A model generated the notes under the pieces. That model saw nothing but the letters and a program-made list of their open reading frames with translations. It searched no databases and had not been told where the DNA came from. From the NCBI GenBank assembly GCA_045107045.1, contig JBGCFR010000073.1, positions 1 through 37,877 of the forward strand: a stretch of DNA of 37,877 nt. Reading direction: 5' to 3'. A program made the position numbers and the translations under genes. This document shows, one piece after another, positions 8,105 through 17,767 of this stretch (position 1 is its first letter; every line of letters starts with the position of its first letter). The stretch comes from Putridiphycobacter sp045107045. Its GTDB lineage: Bacteria > Bacteroidota > Bacteroidia > Flavobacteriales_D > Crocinitomicaceae.

Positions 8105-9418
8105 CTACCCCTTCGGATAATCATCATCCCATTCCTTCACTTTGGGTTCTCCCAATTTATCAACAGATTTAGCTACCAGCATAGACACTGTAGCGTCTCC
8201 AGTTACGTTTACAACTGTACGGCACATATCCAGTGGTCTATCAACAGCAAATATTAAGGCCAAACCTGCTTCGGGTATGCCAGCATACCCCAATACACCA
8301 ACCAACATGACCATGCCAGCGCCAGGTACGGCAGCACTGCCTATTGACGCTAAAGTAGCAGTTGCTATAATTCCTAATTGGGTACCCAATGTTAAATCCA
8401 TACCAAATGCTTGTGCAATAAATACAGCTGCTACGGCCTGGTATAAACTTGTGCCATCCATATTAATAGTCGCTCCAATTGGTAAAACAAAACTAGACAC
8501 CTCTTCTTCTACCCCTAAATGTTCTGTCACTCTTTCCATAGTTACAGGTAAGGTGGCTGCACTTGAACTCGTAGAAAAAGCCAATAATTGTGCTGGAGCT
8601 ATTCCGTTCAGAAAGAAAAGTGGTGATTTTTTGGTAAAGGTTCGCATGATGATGATGTATAAACCAATCATCACTAATAAACCAAGTACAACTGTCATGG
8701 CATAAAAGCCTAGGGCTATAAATAAATCTGCTTTTGGGGCTTCTACAACCAATGCTGCTAGTAATGCAAATACGCCGTATGGAGCCGCTAACATGATTAA
8801 ATCGACCATCTTTAGAATAACTTCATTAACGCCGCTAAAAAACTCTTTAACTACCTTACCTTTCTCTTCAGGGATTAGTACCAATGAAATACCAAAAAAC
8901 ACGGCAAAGAATATAATTTGGAGCATGTTTCGATTACTTGTAGCGGCTGAAAATATATTACTTGGAACAAGATCTTCAAGTGCTTGCAATGGACCAGCAT
9001 CTTTTTGCCTTTCAGCCTCTTCTTTATATTTTTGAGTATCGCCAGAATAGTTGGCTACTAATTCTGTTCTGGTCTCCTCAGTAATCGCTTTTCCAGGCTT
9101 TACAATATTCACCAAAACAAGACCCACAGACACTGCAAAAACTGTTGTTAAAATATAAATACCAATGGTTCTTCCTCCCATTTTTGAGAGTTTTGATATA
9201 TCCTTTAAATCCGTAATTCCCGTGATTAATGAGGCTAAGATTAAAGGGATGGCAATAAGTTTAAGCGAATTGATGAATATTTTACCAAAGGGCTTAATCC
9301 AATCTTGCACTATTTTTGGTCCTGATTCAAAGTTGACCATTAATAGTCCAAAGAGCACACCAGCCACCATTCCAATTATGATTTTCCAATGTAATGCTAG
9401 TTTTTTAGATTTTGCCAT
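8105..9418 (-). CDS. Dicarboxylate/amino acid:cation symporter (DAACS/GltP family)
   Basis: The 437-residue inner-membrane protein has the family's full fold. The first re-entrant loop signature STSSSAATLP is at 282-291, the unwound TM7 motif NMDGT is at 319-323, and the TM8 substrate site DMCRTVVNVTGD is at 397-408. In GltPh-type transporters the Arg corresponding to R400 binds the side-chain carboxylate, so glutamate, aspartate or a C4-dicarboxylate driven by Na+ or H+ is the likely substrate. A hydrophilic insert (about 110-148, Glu/Lys-rich) lies between TM3 and TM4. It is the last gene of a five-gene minus-strand operon, 16 bases after an M1 aminopeptidase, which fits import of released acidic amino acids. 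Confidence 0.93.
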   Translation of the reverse strand: MAKSKKLALHWKIIIGMVAGVLFGLLMVNFESGPKIVQDWIKPFGKIFINSLKLIAIPLILASLITGITDLKDISKLSKMGGRTIGIYILTTVFAVSVGLVLVNIVKPGKAITEETRTELVANYSGDTQKYKEEAERQKDAGPLQALEDLVPSNIFSAATSNRNMLQIIFFAVFFGISLVLIPEEKGKVVKEFFSGVNEVILKMVDLIMLAAPYGVFALLAALVVEAPKADLFIALGFYAMTVVLGLLVMIGLYIIIMRTFTKKSPLFFLNGIAPAQLLAFSTSSSAATLPVTMERVTEHLGVEEEVSSFVLPIGATINMDGTSLYQAVAAVFIAQAFGMDLTLGTQLGIIATATLASIGSAAVPGAGMVMLVGVLGYAGIPEAGLALIFAVDRPLDMCRTVVNVTGDATVSMLVAKSVDKLGEPKVKEWDDDYPKG

Positions 9419-9434
9419 GTTATAGATCCTTTAG

Positions 9435-11696
9435 TTATCGTCCGAAATTATATTCTTTAAATATAGAAAAACGACTTGGACTAACTTGTGCTGGCCATCC
9501 ATTATTATTTGTCTCAACATCTGCAGTTTCAATAAACGGGTCTAATTGAATAGATGTGACTGTCTTTTCAAACATAAATACCTTAGATACGTTATAATTG
9601 TTCCTTTTCCATATTTCTGCTGGTATTCTAATCACTTCTTTACTATTGTCAGTAAAAGTAAACTCTAAAATAATTGGCATTACCAAGCCACCAATATTCT
9701 CAAAATCTAATTGATAAAATTCGTATCCTTTATTTAGTAATGCTTTTTCTTCGTCTGTCAAACTAGCCAATTGTGTCTCATTTCTCATTTTTTGAGCTTG
9801 AGACAATGCATTAGGATCTTGACCAATATATTTATCATTTAAACTCGGGGTCCGCTCATTCTCTGTTTGTTTAATAGATTCTCTGTTTCTTAAGGTACTG
9901 ATATTTTCCGGTGTACTATTAGTTACTTTTTCATTATATGCTACCTCTTTATCCTCATTTAATGAATTAATTTGAAAATGAGACACATTATTCAATGCAA
10001 TATCTACATGGTTAGTGGTCATAAACCAACCTCTCCAAAACCAGTCTAAATCTACTCCACTCGCGTCTTCCATTGTTCTAAAAAAATCTGCTGGTGTAGG
10101 ATGCTTAAACATCCACCGTTGTGCATACGTTTTGAAAGCAAAATCAAACAACTCACGCCCCATTACCGTTTCACGTAAAATATTTAGCGCTGTTGCTGGC
10201 TTACCATAGGCATTATTTCCAAATTGCAATAATGATTCTGAATTAGTCATAATTGGAGCGATATTAGATTTATCACCTTTCATATAATCCACTATTAAAT
10301 GCGCCGGTCCGCGCCTTGAAGGATAATCTCTTTGCCACTCTTGCTCGGTGAGGTATTGGAGAAACGTATTTAAACCTTCATCCATCCATGTCCATTGTCT
10401 TTCATCAGAATTAATAATCATTGGAAAGTAATTGTGACCAACCTCATGAATAATTACAGAGTGCATTCCATATTTAGTTCGTGCAGAATAGGTCCCATCA
10501 GGATTTGGACGACCTCCATTAAAGCAAATCATTGGGTACTCCATCCCTATTCTATTGGCATGCACTGAAATGGCAACAGGATATGGATAATCAAATGTAT
10601 GTTTTGAATAAGTCTTTAGCGTTTGCACAATCACACGCGTTGAATATTTTTCCCATAACGGATTCCCTTCTTTCGGATAGAATGACATAGCTATCACATC
10701 TCTTGAATCTTGTTTTACTAATTGCGCATCCCAAATGAATTTTCGTGAACTGGCAAAGGCAAAATCCCGTACATTCTTAGCTGTAAAACGCCATGTTTTA
10801 GTATCTGATGCCTTATTTTTCTCAGCCTCAACTGCCTCTTCAGGTGTGACAATAAAAGATGGTGCATCTTCTGAGACAGCAGCTAAACGCTTATTTTGTT
10901 CTGCTGATAATATTTTCTTAGCATTTGTCAATACTCCCGTTGCAGAAACAACATGATCGGATGGCACAGTAATGTCTACTGAATAGTCACCAAATGGCAG
11001 TGTAAATTCACCATTTCCTAAAAACTGTTTATTCTGCCAACCTTCTACATCATTATAAACGCACATTCTTGGAAAAAACTGTGCAATAGTATATAAATAA
11101 TTATCTTCTTCTTTAAAGTATTCGAGTCCTGAACGGCCTCCAATTTCCATTCGGTTATTAATTAAAAAGGACCAATCAATTTTAAATGTGACCTTACCTT
11201 TTGGCATCAAAACATTTGGCAAATCGATACGCATCATTGTTTTATTAATAACATATGATAAGTCTTTATCACTGCCGTCCACTACTTTTGTGATTTTAAA
11301 CCCACCATCAAATTCTGCATAATCTAGACGTCTTTGTAAGCTCCCTTTAATGGCTAAACCACCAATATCACCGCTTGATATTAGTTTTGTATCTGAGTCC
11401 TTGGCTCTCATATTTTGGTCTAATTGTAACCAAACATAGGTTAATTCATCAGGGGAATTATTAGTATATGTTATTACCTCCTCACCGATAATAGTTTGAT
11501 TGTCATCATTAAGCGTGATTTTCATTTGATAATCTGCCTTTTGCTGATAGTATTCATGCCCAGGTGCACCTGAAGCTGTTCTGTATACGTTTGGTGTTGC
11601 TAACTCTTCTTTTAGCTGTTTGAATTTATTAGTATTTTGTCCAAACAAAACGTTTGTTGATAATAAAGCAATAAATACTAGTATACTGTTTTTCAT
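9435..11696 (-). CDS. M1 family metallopeptidase (periplasmic aminopeptidase)
   Basis: From the ATG at 11696 the protein has 753 residues and an evident signal peptide (MKNSILVFIALLSTNVLFGQ). A start nine codons upstream overlaps the preceding gene and is less likely. The N-terminal half is the beta-saddle of M1 enzymes. The zinc site is HEVGH (417-421) followed exactly 18 residues later by Glu440 in WMDEGLN, the gluzincin pattern of the family. The exopeptidase motif appears as GMEYPMICFNGG rather than GAMEN, as in many Bacteroidota M1 members, so substrate range is uncertain. The start is 4 bases after the DUF6702 gene and the stop 16 bases before an acidic amino acid symporter, suggesting peptide breakdown coupled to uptake. 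Confidence 0.93.
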   Translation of the reverse strand: MKNSILVFIALLSTNVLFGQNTNKFKQLKEELATPNVYRTASGAPGHEYYQQKADYQMKITLNDDNQTIIGEEVITYTNNSPDELTYVWLQLDQNMRAKDSDTKLISSGDIGGLAIKGSLQRRLDYAEFDGGFKITKVVDGSDKDLSYVINKTMMRIDLPNVLMPKGKVTFKIDWSFLINNRMEIGGRSGLEYFKEEDNYLYTIAQFFPRMCVYNDVEGWQNKQFLGNGEFTLPFGDYSVDITVPSDHVVSATGVLTNAKKILSAEQNKRLAAVSEDAPSFIVTPEEAVEAEKNKASDTKTWRFTAKNVRDFAFASSRKFIWDAQLVKQDSRDVIAMSFYPKEGNPLWEKYSTRVIVQTLKTYSKHTFDYPYPVAISVHANRIGMEYPMICFNGGRPNPDGTYSARTKYGMHSVIIHEVGHNYFPMIINSDERQWTWMDEGLNTFLQYLTEQEWQRDYPSRRGPAHLIVDYMKGDKSNIAPIMTNSESLLQFGNNAYGKPATALNILRETVMGRELFDFAFKTYAQRWMFKHPTPADFFRTMEDASGVDLDWFWRGWFMTTNHVDIALNNVSHFQINSLNEDKEVAYNEKVTNSTPENISTLRNRESIKQTENERTPSLNDKYIGQDPNALSQAQKMRNETQLASLTDEEKALLNKGYEFYQLDFENIGGLVMPIILEFTFTDNSKEVIRIPAEIWKRNNYNVSKVFMFEKTVTSIQLDPFIETADVETNNNGWPAQVSPSRFSIFKEYNFGR

Positions 11697-11700
11697 ATTA

Positions 11701-12204
11701 TTAATTCTCATTTTTGATCTCACCTTTCGGGTTTATGTTAGTACAGGTCACACTTTTAGTTTGTCCTTTATACTTATAATGCAATAAATTTTGTTGTTTC
11801 GAAAATAGTTTAAATAATATTGAATTCTCTAAAATAATGTGTGATGGGTCTAAAACCTTTGTAAACGTAAAGTAAAAGAATAATTGATCTCGTACATCCA
11901 CTTCCTTCCCAACATAGTTGAAGACTGCCTTAGTATTACCTGAATACAGTTTAATATTTTCAGATAAATAAGAAATCATGAATTGCCCAATTTTACTGGA
12001 ATCTGATACTTTATCAATATGAATTCTCCTGTTAAATTGACTTTCTAAAATATGCTCAAAATCATGCGCTGTGAGTTTAAGGGAAACCTCTAATTGACGT
12101 AATTTAGAATTATACTCCATATTGGCAATAGACATATAATGCTTATGTGCAAACGTTATTGATGTTAGCACAAAAGTTAAGATTAGGATTACTATTTTTC
12201 TCAT
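11701..12204 (-). CDS. DUF6702 family exported protein
   Basis: I chose the ATG at 12204 (167 residues) because it gives a signal peptide (MRKIVILILTFVLTSITFA) and begins one base after the upstream stop; a longer reading starts eight codons earlier inside the upstream gene. The mature start HKHYMSIANMEYN, then LEVSLKLTAHDFEHILE, matches my recollection of DUF6702 proteins (about 160-170 residues, HKFY-type opening). The family has no known activity. It is often encoded directly before an M1 aminopeptidase in Bacteroidota, exactly as here (4-base gap), so it may assist that enzyme in the periplasm. Confidence 0.8.
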   Translation of the reverse strand: MRKIVILILTFVLTSITFAHKHYMSIANMEYNSKLRQLEVSLKLTAHDFEHILESQFNRRIHIDKVSDSSKIGQFMISYLSENIKLYSGNTKAVFNYVGKEVDVRDQLFFYFTFTKVLDPSHIILENSILFKLFSKQQNLLHYKYKGQTKSVTCTNINPKGEIKNEN

Positions 12205-12205
12205 T

Positions 12206-14158
12206 TTATAAATATTTTTTTGGAACAAAGGTCACGTATTGGAAATTTCGATACCTAACAACAGGTATTTTCGGATCATAATCGATTCCTTGAACAACAA
12301 TTTTTTCATTTGTAATAATTACTCTATTCGGATCAATTAATTTCGTTTTTAGATAGTTAAATAACCTTTCCTTGCTAATCTCTAAATGGCTATATGCCCA
12401 ATATTCATTAGATTTTCTTTGATCAACAATTAAATTTGAAGCCGACGACTCGGTTCTAATTTCTACAAAACCATTGGTTTGAATCTCGTAAGCAAGGTAT
12501 TGGGCAAACCTTTTGAAAACTAAAGACGTCACATCAATACCAATATAATAATAATCATAATTAACAATATAGGGTTTTGGTCTAATTGGAGATTGTCCTA
12601 GATATCTTGGTTTTAAATAATTCGGCACCAGTTTAATATACTCATATTTAAAATACATAGGCTGGGTAAAGTTTTTAGTTTCGAATTCAGGTCCTTGCAC
12701 TGTCGTAATCACATTTACATCTAATGTTCGACCTATTTCCTTAAAAAACTTTCGTTTTAAGAAGGCAGCAACTTTATCACCCTTATTTTTAGCTGCTAAA
12801 TATGGGTCGACGTAAGGTTTTTTCGGATACTTTGATGATGAAGCTTCAATAGTAATTTGTATATTTTTGCCAGTATTTACATATGCAGTTAATGCATTCC
12901 AAAATTGCTTAAACCGAATCGAATTTTCTTTTAATTCATCATTAGCAGTGAAAAACTCAGCCTTATAGGTTGGTAGCAATGGTTCAACTACCTCTTCAGG
13001 TTTTTCAACTACTTTAATACCAGTCGGAGTTTCCTTATCTGCCGGATCATATAGCTGAAATTTGTATTTCGTATTTGCATGTATGGCTAGTGTATCATAT
13101 GTAATTCTAAATTCATCTTTAGAAATCCCACTGCTCTCTTTCAAGTATTTGTAAAATGTTTTGTTAAACGATTTCGCCATTTTTACTGCAGTTTTTCGCT
13201 TCATAGATTCTGGTACATATACAACAGCGTTTAAATGAATTTTTCCATTTTTAAATAGTTTTGTATTGACAGATGTGAAATTAACTAAATCAACCAATTG
13301 CTCACTTGTTGGATAAATATTAAAATTATAATCCAAAACGAAATATGATTTTTTAACTGTTTTTTTATTGGTCAGTTTAATGATACTTTCTTTAATATTA
13401 TCGTCATTAAACTTAGCAGAGTGCACTTTAATTTGAGCTGCAGACCATGAAGGGATTGTATTATCATAAATAAAAACAGGATCTTTAAATGTAATATTGG
13501 TATTTGTATACTGACGTTTTAGCATTTCGTTGATCAACTTCCTCTTTAAATAAGAGGCCAATATTTCGAAATCTTCAATTAAGGATTTGTCTCTAATTCT
13601 AATTTCAATACCAACGGTTGAAAAATTGTAATAATCAATCTCAAACGTAATATCATTAGAAAAATCTATAATTCTGTTTAAATCAAAAAAAGAAGAATCG
13701 AATGGTGTTAATGGAAAAAAATAAATGGGTGCTACTTTATAATCAATTAAGGCAACAGGCACTTCTAATTTTTCTTCTTTTTGGCCGATTACATTTCCTA
13801 CTATTTTTAAATATAAACTATTCTTTTCATGTCCTCCTGTCAATGTTTCTAAGTGAATCGTTTTTTGAAACAACCCTACTCTATTGTTTGGGTCATACGA
13901 TACTTTTAAACTAATAGTTTGTCTAGGGTTAACTACCCGATCCTTAGAAATAATAGCTGTACAACCACATGAAGATTCAATATTAGTAATTTGTATGGTA
14001 TCACTATAATAAGGATTCTCTACCTCAAAAACTGTTACTACGGCTCCATTTGCTTCAAAAATATCTCCTAAATTATTGGTAGATGTTTTCACACGCAGTT
14101 GCGCATGAACAGACAAACTAATTAAAGCAAAAAAGACGATTGTAATACTTTTTTTCAT
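12206..14158 (-). CDS. DUF1573-containing envelope protein with OmpA-like repeats
   Basis: The 650-residue protein has a signal peptide (1-19, ending VHAQ) and an N-terminal DUF1573 immunoglobulin-like domain (about 20-120) with the typical IESSCGCT cysteine motif and RQTISLKVSYDPNNRVG. Downstream, several stretches look alike: a hydrophobic strand, an ExSxS turn and a helix ending in a basic YLK/FLK segment (clearest near 430-480 and 565-635, fainter near 185-225 and 300-350). They recall degenerate OmpA-like folds, but the peptidoglycan-binding NxxLSxxRA motif is not intact. It lies 4 bases after the DUF819 gene and 1 base before DUF6702, within the peptidase operon. An envelope scaffold role is a guess. 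Confidence 0.72.
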   Translation of the reverse strand: MKKSITIVFFALISLSVHAQLRVKTSTNNLGDIFEANGAVVTVFEVENPYYSDTIQITNIESSCGCTAIISKDRVVNPRQTISLKVSYDPNNRVGLFQKTIHLETLTGGHEKNSLYLKIVGNVIGQKEEKLEVPVALIDYKVAPIYFFPLTPFDSSFFDLNRIIDFSNDITFEIDYYNFSTVGIEIRIRDKSLIEDFEILASYLKRKLINEMLKRQYTNTNITFKDPVFIYDNTIPSWSAAQIKVHSAKFNDDNIKESIIKLTNKKTVKKSYFVLDYNFNIYPTSEQLVDLVNFTSVNTKLFKNGKIHLNAVVYVPESMKRKTAVKMAKSFNKTFYKYLKESSGISKDEFRITYDTLAIHANTKYKFQLYDPADKETPTGIKVVEKPEEVVEPLLPTYKAEFFTANDELKENSIRFKQFWNALTAYVNTGKNIQITIEASSSKYPKKPYVDPYLAAKNKGDKVAAFLKRKFFKEIGRTLDVNVITTVQGPEFETKNFTQPMYFKYEYIKLVPNYLKPRYLGQSPIRPKPYIVNYDYYYIGIDVTSLVFKRFAQYLAYEIQTNGFVEIRTESSASNLIVDQRKSNEYWAYSHLEISKERLFNYLKTKLIDPNRVIITNEKIVVQGIDYDPKIPVVRYRNFQYVTFVPKKYL

Positions 14159-14162
14159 AGAA

Positions 14163-15761
14163 TTAAACGGAAATACTCTGCATTAAGATGGTACATAATA
14201 TTGCCCCAAATGTACCGACAGCATATCCTAAAACTGCTAAAAGAACACCAACTGGTGCTAATGAAGGGCTAAACGCACTTGCTACAACTGGAGCTGATGC
14301 TGCACCACCGACATTAGCCTGGCTGCCAACTGCCACATAAAAGAATGGTGCTTTAATGATTTTTGCAACAACAAATAAGAATAATGCATGAATGGCAATC
14401 CAAATAAGTCCAATGGCAAACAGATATGCAAACTCTTCCCAATCACGAATCATTTCAGCAATATTCATTTTCATTCCGATAGTAGCCACTAGAATATACA
14501 AGAACAGCGAACCTATTTTAGAAGCACCAACACCTTCAAAATTTCTTGCCTTAGTAAAAGATAAAATAACTCCAAATAAAGTTGCAAAAACAACTAACCA
14601 AAAGAACCCACTTCCAAAAGAAGTCAACAATAACGCTGTTTTAGGAGAATTGGTTTTTATTTCGTTTAACCATCCACCAATTCCTGGTGCAATTGTATCA
14701 GCCAAAAAATGAGAAATACCAACAACAAAAAATACAATACCCAGCATATAAACTAAAGATTTAAAAGTCAATACCTTTTCAACACTCTTTTGAAACTTTT
14801 CCATCTTATCTTTCAATGCTTCAATAGCAGAATCATCAGCCTTAAAGAATTTATTCAATTTCTTATCTTGACCAGTACCAAATAATAGTACTGACATGAA
14901 GATATTTGCTACTACTACATCTACTATAATCATTTTAGAAAAAAGCTTGTCAGAAGCCTGATAAACCTCTAACATAGCAGCTTGGTTGGCACCACCACCA
15001 ATCCATGAACCAGCGACGGTAGACAAACCACGCCATAAACCGCCTTCTAAGACTTCCGGCGCAGCTAGTGATACTAAGTATAATGCCACCGGACCACCAA
15101 TAATAATACCTACTGTAGCCGCAAAAAACATAATTACCGCTTTACCTCCTAACTTTTTTATTCCCTGTATATCGATACTTAAACATAACAAAACAAGGCT
15201 AGCCGGCAATAAATAACGCGAAGCAACAAAATATAAATTAGATAAATCTGATGATATGATATTTAGTGAATTTAGAATAGCTGGAATAAAATAGCATAAT
15301 AATAAGGCTGGTACAATACCATAAAACTTTTTAAAAGCCGGTAATTCAGAAGTTCTAAAAATTATGACAAGTACAATTAGAAGTATACCAAACACTGCAG
15401 CATCATTCGTTATTAAAGGTTCCGTCTGGCTATATTTAAAAGATTTTTTATTACTCTTTATACCTGCCTTCATCAATGCAAAACTGCCTTCTCCAAGTTT
15501 TAAGTTTGACACTTTTACCAGACTATTCGTTTGGATATTATAGACTGAATCATCAATTACTAACTGAAAATCTTTAGCATTATCAAAGTCAATGATAAAA
15601 CTGGATACTTGATCTTGAAAATAAACCCCACTAATATCTGAATAGTTTACAAATTTGGACTGGGGTGAATCAGTGATTTGGCCTGGTAAAATGGGTTCAA
15701 CTGTTGTACTAAAAAGATTTGACGAGCAAAAGAGTAAAAAAGCAATTAAAATACGTTTCAT
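14163..15761 (-). CDS. DUF819 family integral membrane protein
   Basis: This 532-residue protein starts with a signal peptide (1-18) and a short extracytoplasmic region (about 20-115). A polytopic domain of about a dozen membrane helices follows, with glycine-rich breaks such as GGPVALYLVSLAAPEVLEGG, GSWIGGGANQAAM and the C-terminal ANVGGAASAPVVASAF. These are hallmarks of the DUF819 (YjcL-like) family, which resembles secondary transporters but has no assigned substrate. The extracytoplasmic N-terminal extension is additional to the usual membrane core of about 380-400 residues. It is the first gene of the operon, so the operon promoter should lie in 15762-15977, a divergent region shared with the VOC gene. 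Confidence 0.87.
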   Translation of the reverse strand: MKRILIAFLLFCSSNLFSTTVEPILPGQITDSPQSKFVNYSDISGVYFQDQVSSFIIDFDNAKDFQLVIDDSVYNIQTNSLVKVSNLKLGEGSFALMKAGIKSNKKSFKYSQTEPLITNDAAVFGILLIVLVIIFRTSELPAFKKFYGIVPALLLCYFIPAILNSLNIISSDLSNLYFVASRYLLPASLVLLCLSIDIQGIKKLGGKAVIMFFAATVGIIIGGPVALYLVSLAAPEVLEGGLWRGLSTVAGSWIGGGANQAAMLEVYQASDKLFSKMIIVDVVVANIFMSVLLFGTGQDKKLNKFFKADDSAIEALKDKMEKFQKSVEKVLTFKSLVYMLGIVFFVVGISHFLADTIAPGIGGWLNEIKTNSPKTALLLTSFGSGFFWLVVFATLFGVILSFTKARNFEGVGASKIGSLFLYILVATIGMKMNIAEMIRDWEEFAYLFAIGLIWIAIHALFLFVVAKIIKAPFFYVAVGSQANVGGAASAPVVASAFSPSLAPVGVLLAVLGYAVGTFGAILCTILMQSISV

Positions 15762-15947
15762 AAATGTTTTAAAATCAAATTAAATATTAATAATCAAACA
15801 AATAAATACATGTCGTTCACACAGATTATTTTCTAATATTGGTCTATATAATCGGCAGTATTCTCTATCGTTCTTGTCAATTACAAACAATAGTCACTTG
15901 TATATGTCGGCTAAAGTATCAATTATTAATCCAAACTAATAATTTTT

Positions 15948-15955
15948 TATATTTG
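15948..15955 (+). promoter_or_regulatory. Candidate -7 promoter element for the VOC gene
   Basis: TATATTTG matches the Bacteroidota -7 consensus TAnnTTTG and lies 22 bases before the ATG at 15978, giving a short leader. No clear TTG -33 element is present at the expected distance. Confidence 0.5.
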
Positions 15956-15977
15956 CATCTTTAAAATCTTATCAACA

Positions 15978-17042
15978 ATGGAAAAAGTAATCTGTGGAAT
16001 TCAACAAATGGGAATTGGTGTACCAGACGTTCAAGAAATTTGGAAATGGTACAGACAAATGTTTGGTACAGATGTCAGAATTTTTGAAGAAGCAGCCGAA
16101 GCCCCATTGATGACGAGATACACAGGAGATTCTGTTCACAGCAGAACGGCTACCCTAGCCATTTCAATGGAAGGTGGTGGTGGATTTGAAATTTGGCAGT
16201 TTACCAGCAGACCAACTGAAAAAGCAAACTTTGATATTCAATTAGGAGATTTAGGAACATATGTTTGTCGTATTAAATCAAAAGATGTAAGTGCTTCATA
16301 TGAGCATATGAAGTCACAAGGTGCAAAATTACTTGGTAAGGTTGAAAAAACACCAACTGGTCAATTGAATTTTTTTGTGCAAGATCCCAACGGTAATATA
16401 TTTAATGTTGTAGAAGGTTCTGGTTGGTTGATGGAAACCAAACATCCTTCAAAATGCGGTGGCGTAGCTGGTGCATTAATTGGGGTCTCTGATATAGACG
16501 CCTCTTTAAAACTTTACAGAGATATTTTAGAATACGATACAGTTGTTTATGATGAGACTGGATCATTTGACTGCTTTTCAGGGATACCATCAGGAGATAA
16601 GCAATATAGGAGGGTATTATTAAAGCACAAAAATGACCGTCAAGGACCGTTCTCAGAGTTATTTGGCCCAACTGAAATAGAATTAGTTCAAGCCATTGAT
16701 AGAACACCAACAAAAATATTTAAAGACCGTTTTTGGGGCGACTGGGGCTTTATACACCTTTGTTTTGATGTGAGAGGAATGGATACTCTTAAAAATGAAT
16801 GTGAAGCGGCTGGTTTTCCTTTCACGGTAGATAGTGGTGACACATTTGACATGGGAGAAGCTGGTGGCAGATTCTCATATATTGAAGATCCTGACGGCAA
16901 CTGGATTGAATTTGTGGAAACACATAAAGTACCTTTAATGAAAAAATTTAATTGGTATTTAGACCTCAAAAAACGAGATGCTAAAAAACGCTTGCCAAGA
17001 TGGATGGTTAAGGCTATGCGCTTTGGGAATAGAGTTAAATAA
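15978..17042 (+). CDS. VOC family protein (two glyoxalase/dioxygenase-like domains)
   Basis: The 354-residue cytoplasmic protein contains two vicinal-oxygen-chelate modules, about 5-145 and 155-315. Each opens with a short strand and a conserved start (MGIGVPDVQEIWKWYRQMFG; GALIGVSDIDASLKLYRDIL) and ends with the VOC tail (FFVQDPNGNIFNVVEG; FSYIEDPDGNWIEFVE). Metal-dependent members include glyoxalase I and extradiol dioxygenases. Here candidate ligands are the His in FIHLCFDV and the Glu in IEFVE of the second half, so at least one metal site is plausible. The substrate cannot be told from sequence. It stands alone, divergent from the DUF819 operon. Confidence 0.88.
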   Translation: MEKVICGIQQMGIGVPDVQEIWKWYRQMFGTDVRIFEEAAEAPLMTRYTGDSVHSRTATLAISMEGGGGFEIWQFTSRPTEKANFDIQLGDLGTYVCRIKSKDVSASYEHMKSQGAKLLGKVEKTPTGQLNFFVQDPNGNIFNVVEGSGWLMETKHPSKCGGVAGALIGVSDIDASLKLYRDILEYDTVVYDETGSFDCFSGIPSGDKQYRRVLLKHKNDRQGPFSELFGPTEIELVQAIDRTPTKIFKDRFWGDWGFIHLCFDVRGMDTLKNECEAAGFPFTVDSGDTFDMGEAGGRFSYIEDPDGNWIEFVETHKVPLMKKFNWYLDLKKRDAKKRLPRWMVKAMRFGNRVK

Positions 17043-17168
17043 GGAACTCATCATTTTATTTTACGGTGAAACTAACTATACTTTAAATAATTATTGCACA
17101 AATTTCTATAACAGCAGTTTTAGTAAAATTCAGTTAAAGAAAATAGATATTATGAGTAGGCAAGCAAA

Positions 17169-17699
17169 CTAGAACTTAACTCGCATTCCCCAGAAAACTG
17201 CTAATTCGTGCACTCCACCTAAATCCATCAGACCCAAATTAAAATATCTGGCTTCAATTAGACCGTATACTCTATCTGAAAAACGCAATGTTGTGCCAAG
17301 TCCTGCGTTATATTGAATGCCATATACATCTGTAGTGAACGATTTGAATTCCATGAACCCACCTCCGGCAAATAAATATGGATTAAAACGTTGATTACTT
17401 CCTTTTAACCAATAGGCTAATTGCCCATTCACATTATGAGTCAATCCTAAGGTATGCTGATCGTCTTGCTGCTGTCCGACAACGTATTCAATAGAAGCAG
17501 TAAATTTTGGACTCATCTCATATCCCAATCTTCCTCCAGTCATCATTACTGCATCATAAGGAATGTGGCTAACGAACAAATATGGTCCCATTACAAAGTC
17601 AAAATAGAAAGATTTTTCAGCTTTAGTTGTGTTTTGACCTAGGGTAACTGCTCCTAACAAAAGAAAGGTCGCAAATAATATCGTTTTACTTTTCATCAT
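17169..17699 (-). CDS. Outer-membrane beta-barrel protein
   Basis: This 176-residue protein has a signal peptide (about 1-21, ending TLGQ) and a small barrel predicted from alternating strands with Gly/aromatic turns (GGRLGYEMSPKFTASIEYVVG, PYLFAGGGFMEF, YNAGLGTTLRFSDRVYGLIEARYF). It ends in a charged-aromatic strand, WGMRVKF, with a terminal Phe recognised by the BAM machinery. It fits the general OMP_b-brl (PF13505-like) group of eight-stranded barrels. Start choice is between two adjacent Met codons and does not affect the product. It converges on the VOC gene and has no evident operon partner. Confidence 0.85.
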   Translation of the reverse strand: MMKSKTILFATFLLLGAVTLGQNTTKAEKSFYFDFVMGPYLFVSHIPYDAVMMTGGRLGYEMSPKFTASIEYVVGQQQDDQHTLGLTHNVNGQLAYWLKGSNQRFNPYLFAGGGFMEFKSFTTDVYGIQYNAGLGTTLRFSDRVYGLIEARYFNLGLMDLGGVHELAVFWGMRVKF

Positions 17700-17767
17700 C
17701 CTATTAATTATATTAGAATCAAAAGTAATTTTTTAGACTTTAAAAAGCAATATATTTAATAGTGAAA

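Noticed and set aside
8142..8705. Plus-strand frame of 187 codons opposite the symporter gene
   Set aside because: It is an antisense shadow of a well-conserved DAACS gene, with no start context or family match.
16402..16969. Minus-strand frames opposite the VOC gene
   Set aside because: The VOC domains on the plus strand explain the coding signal fully; the antisense frames have no recognisable features.
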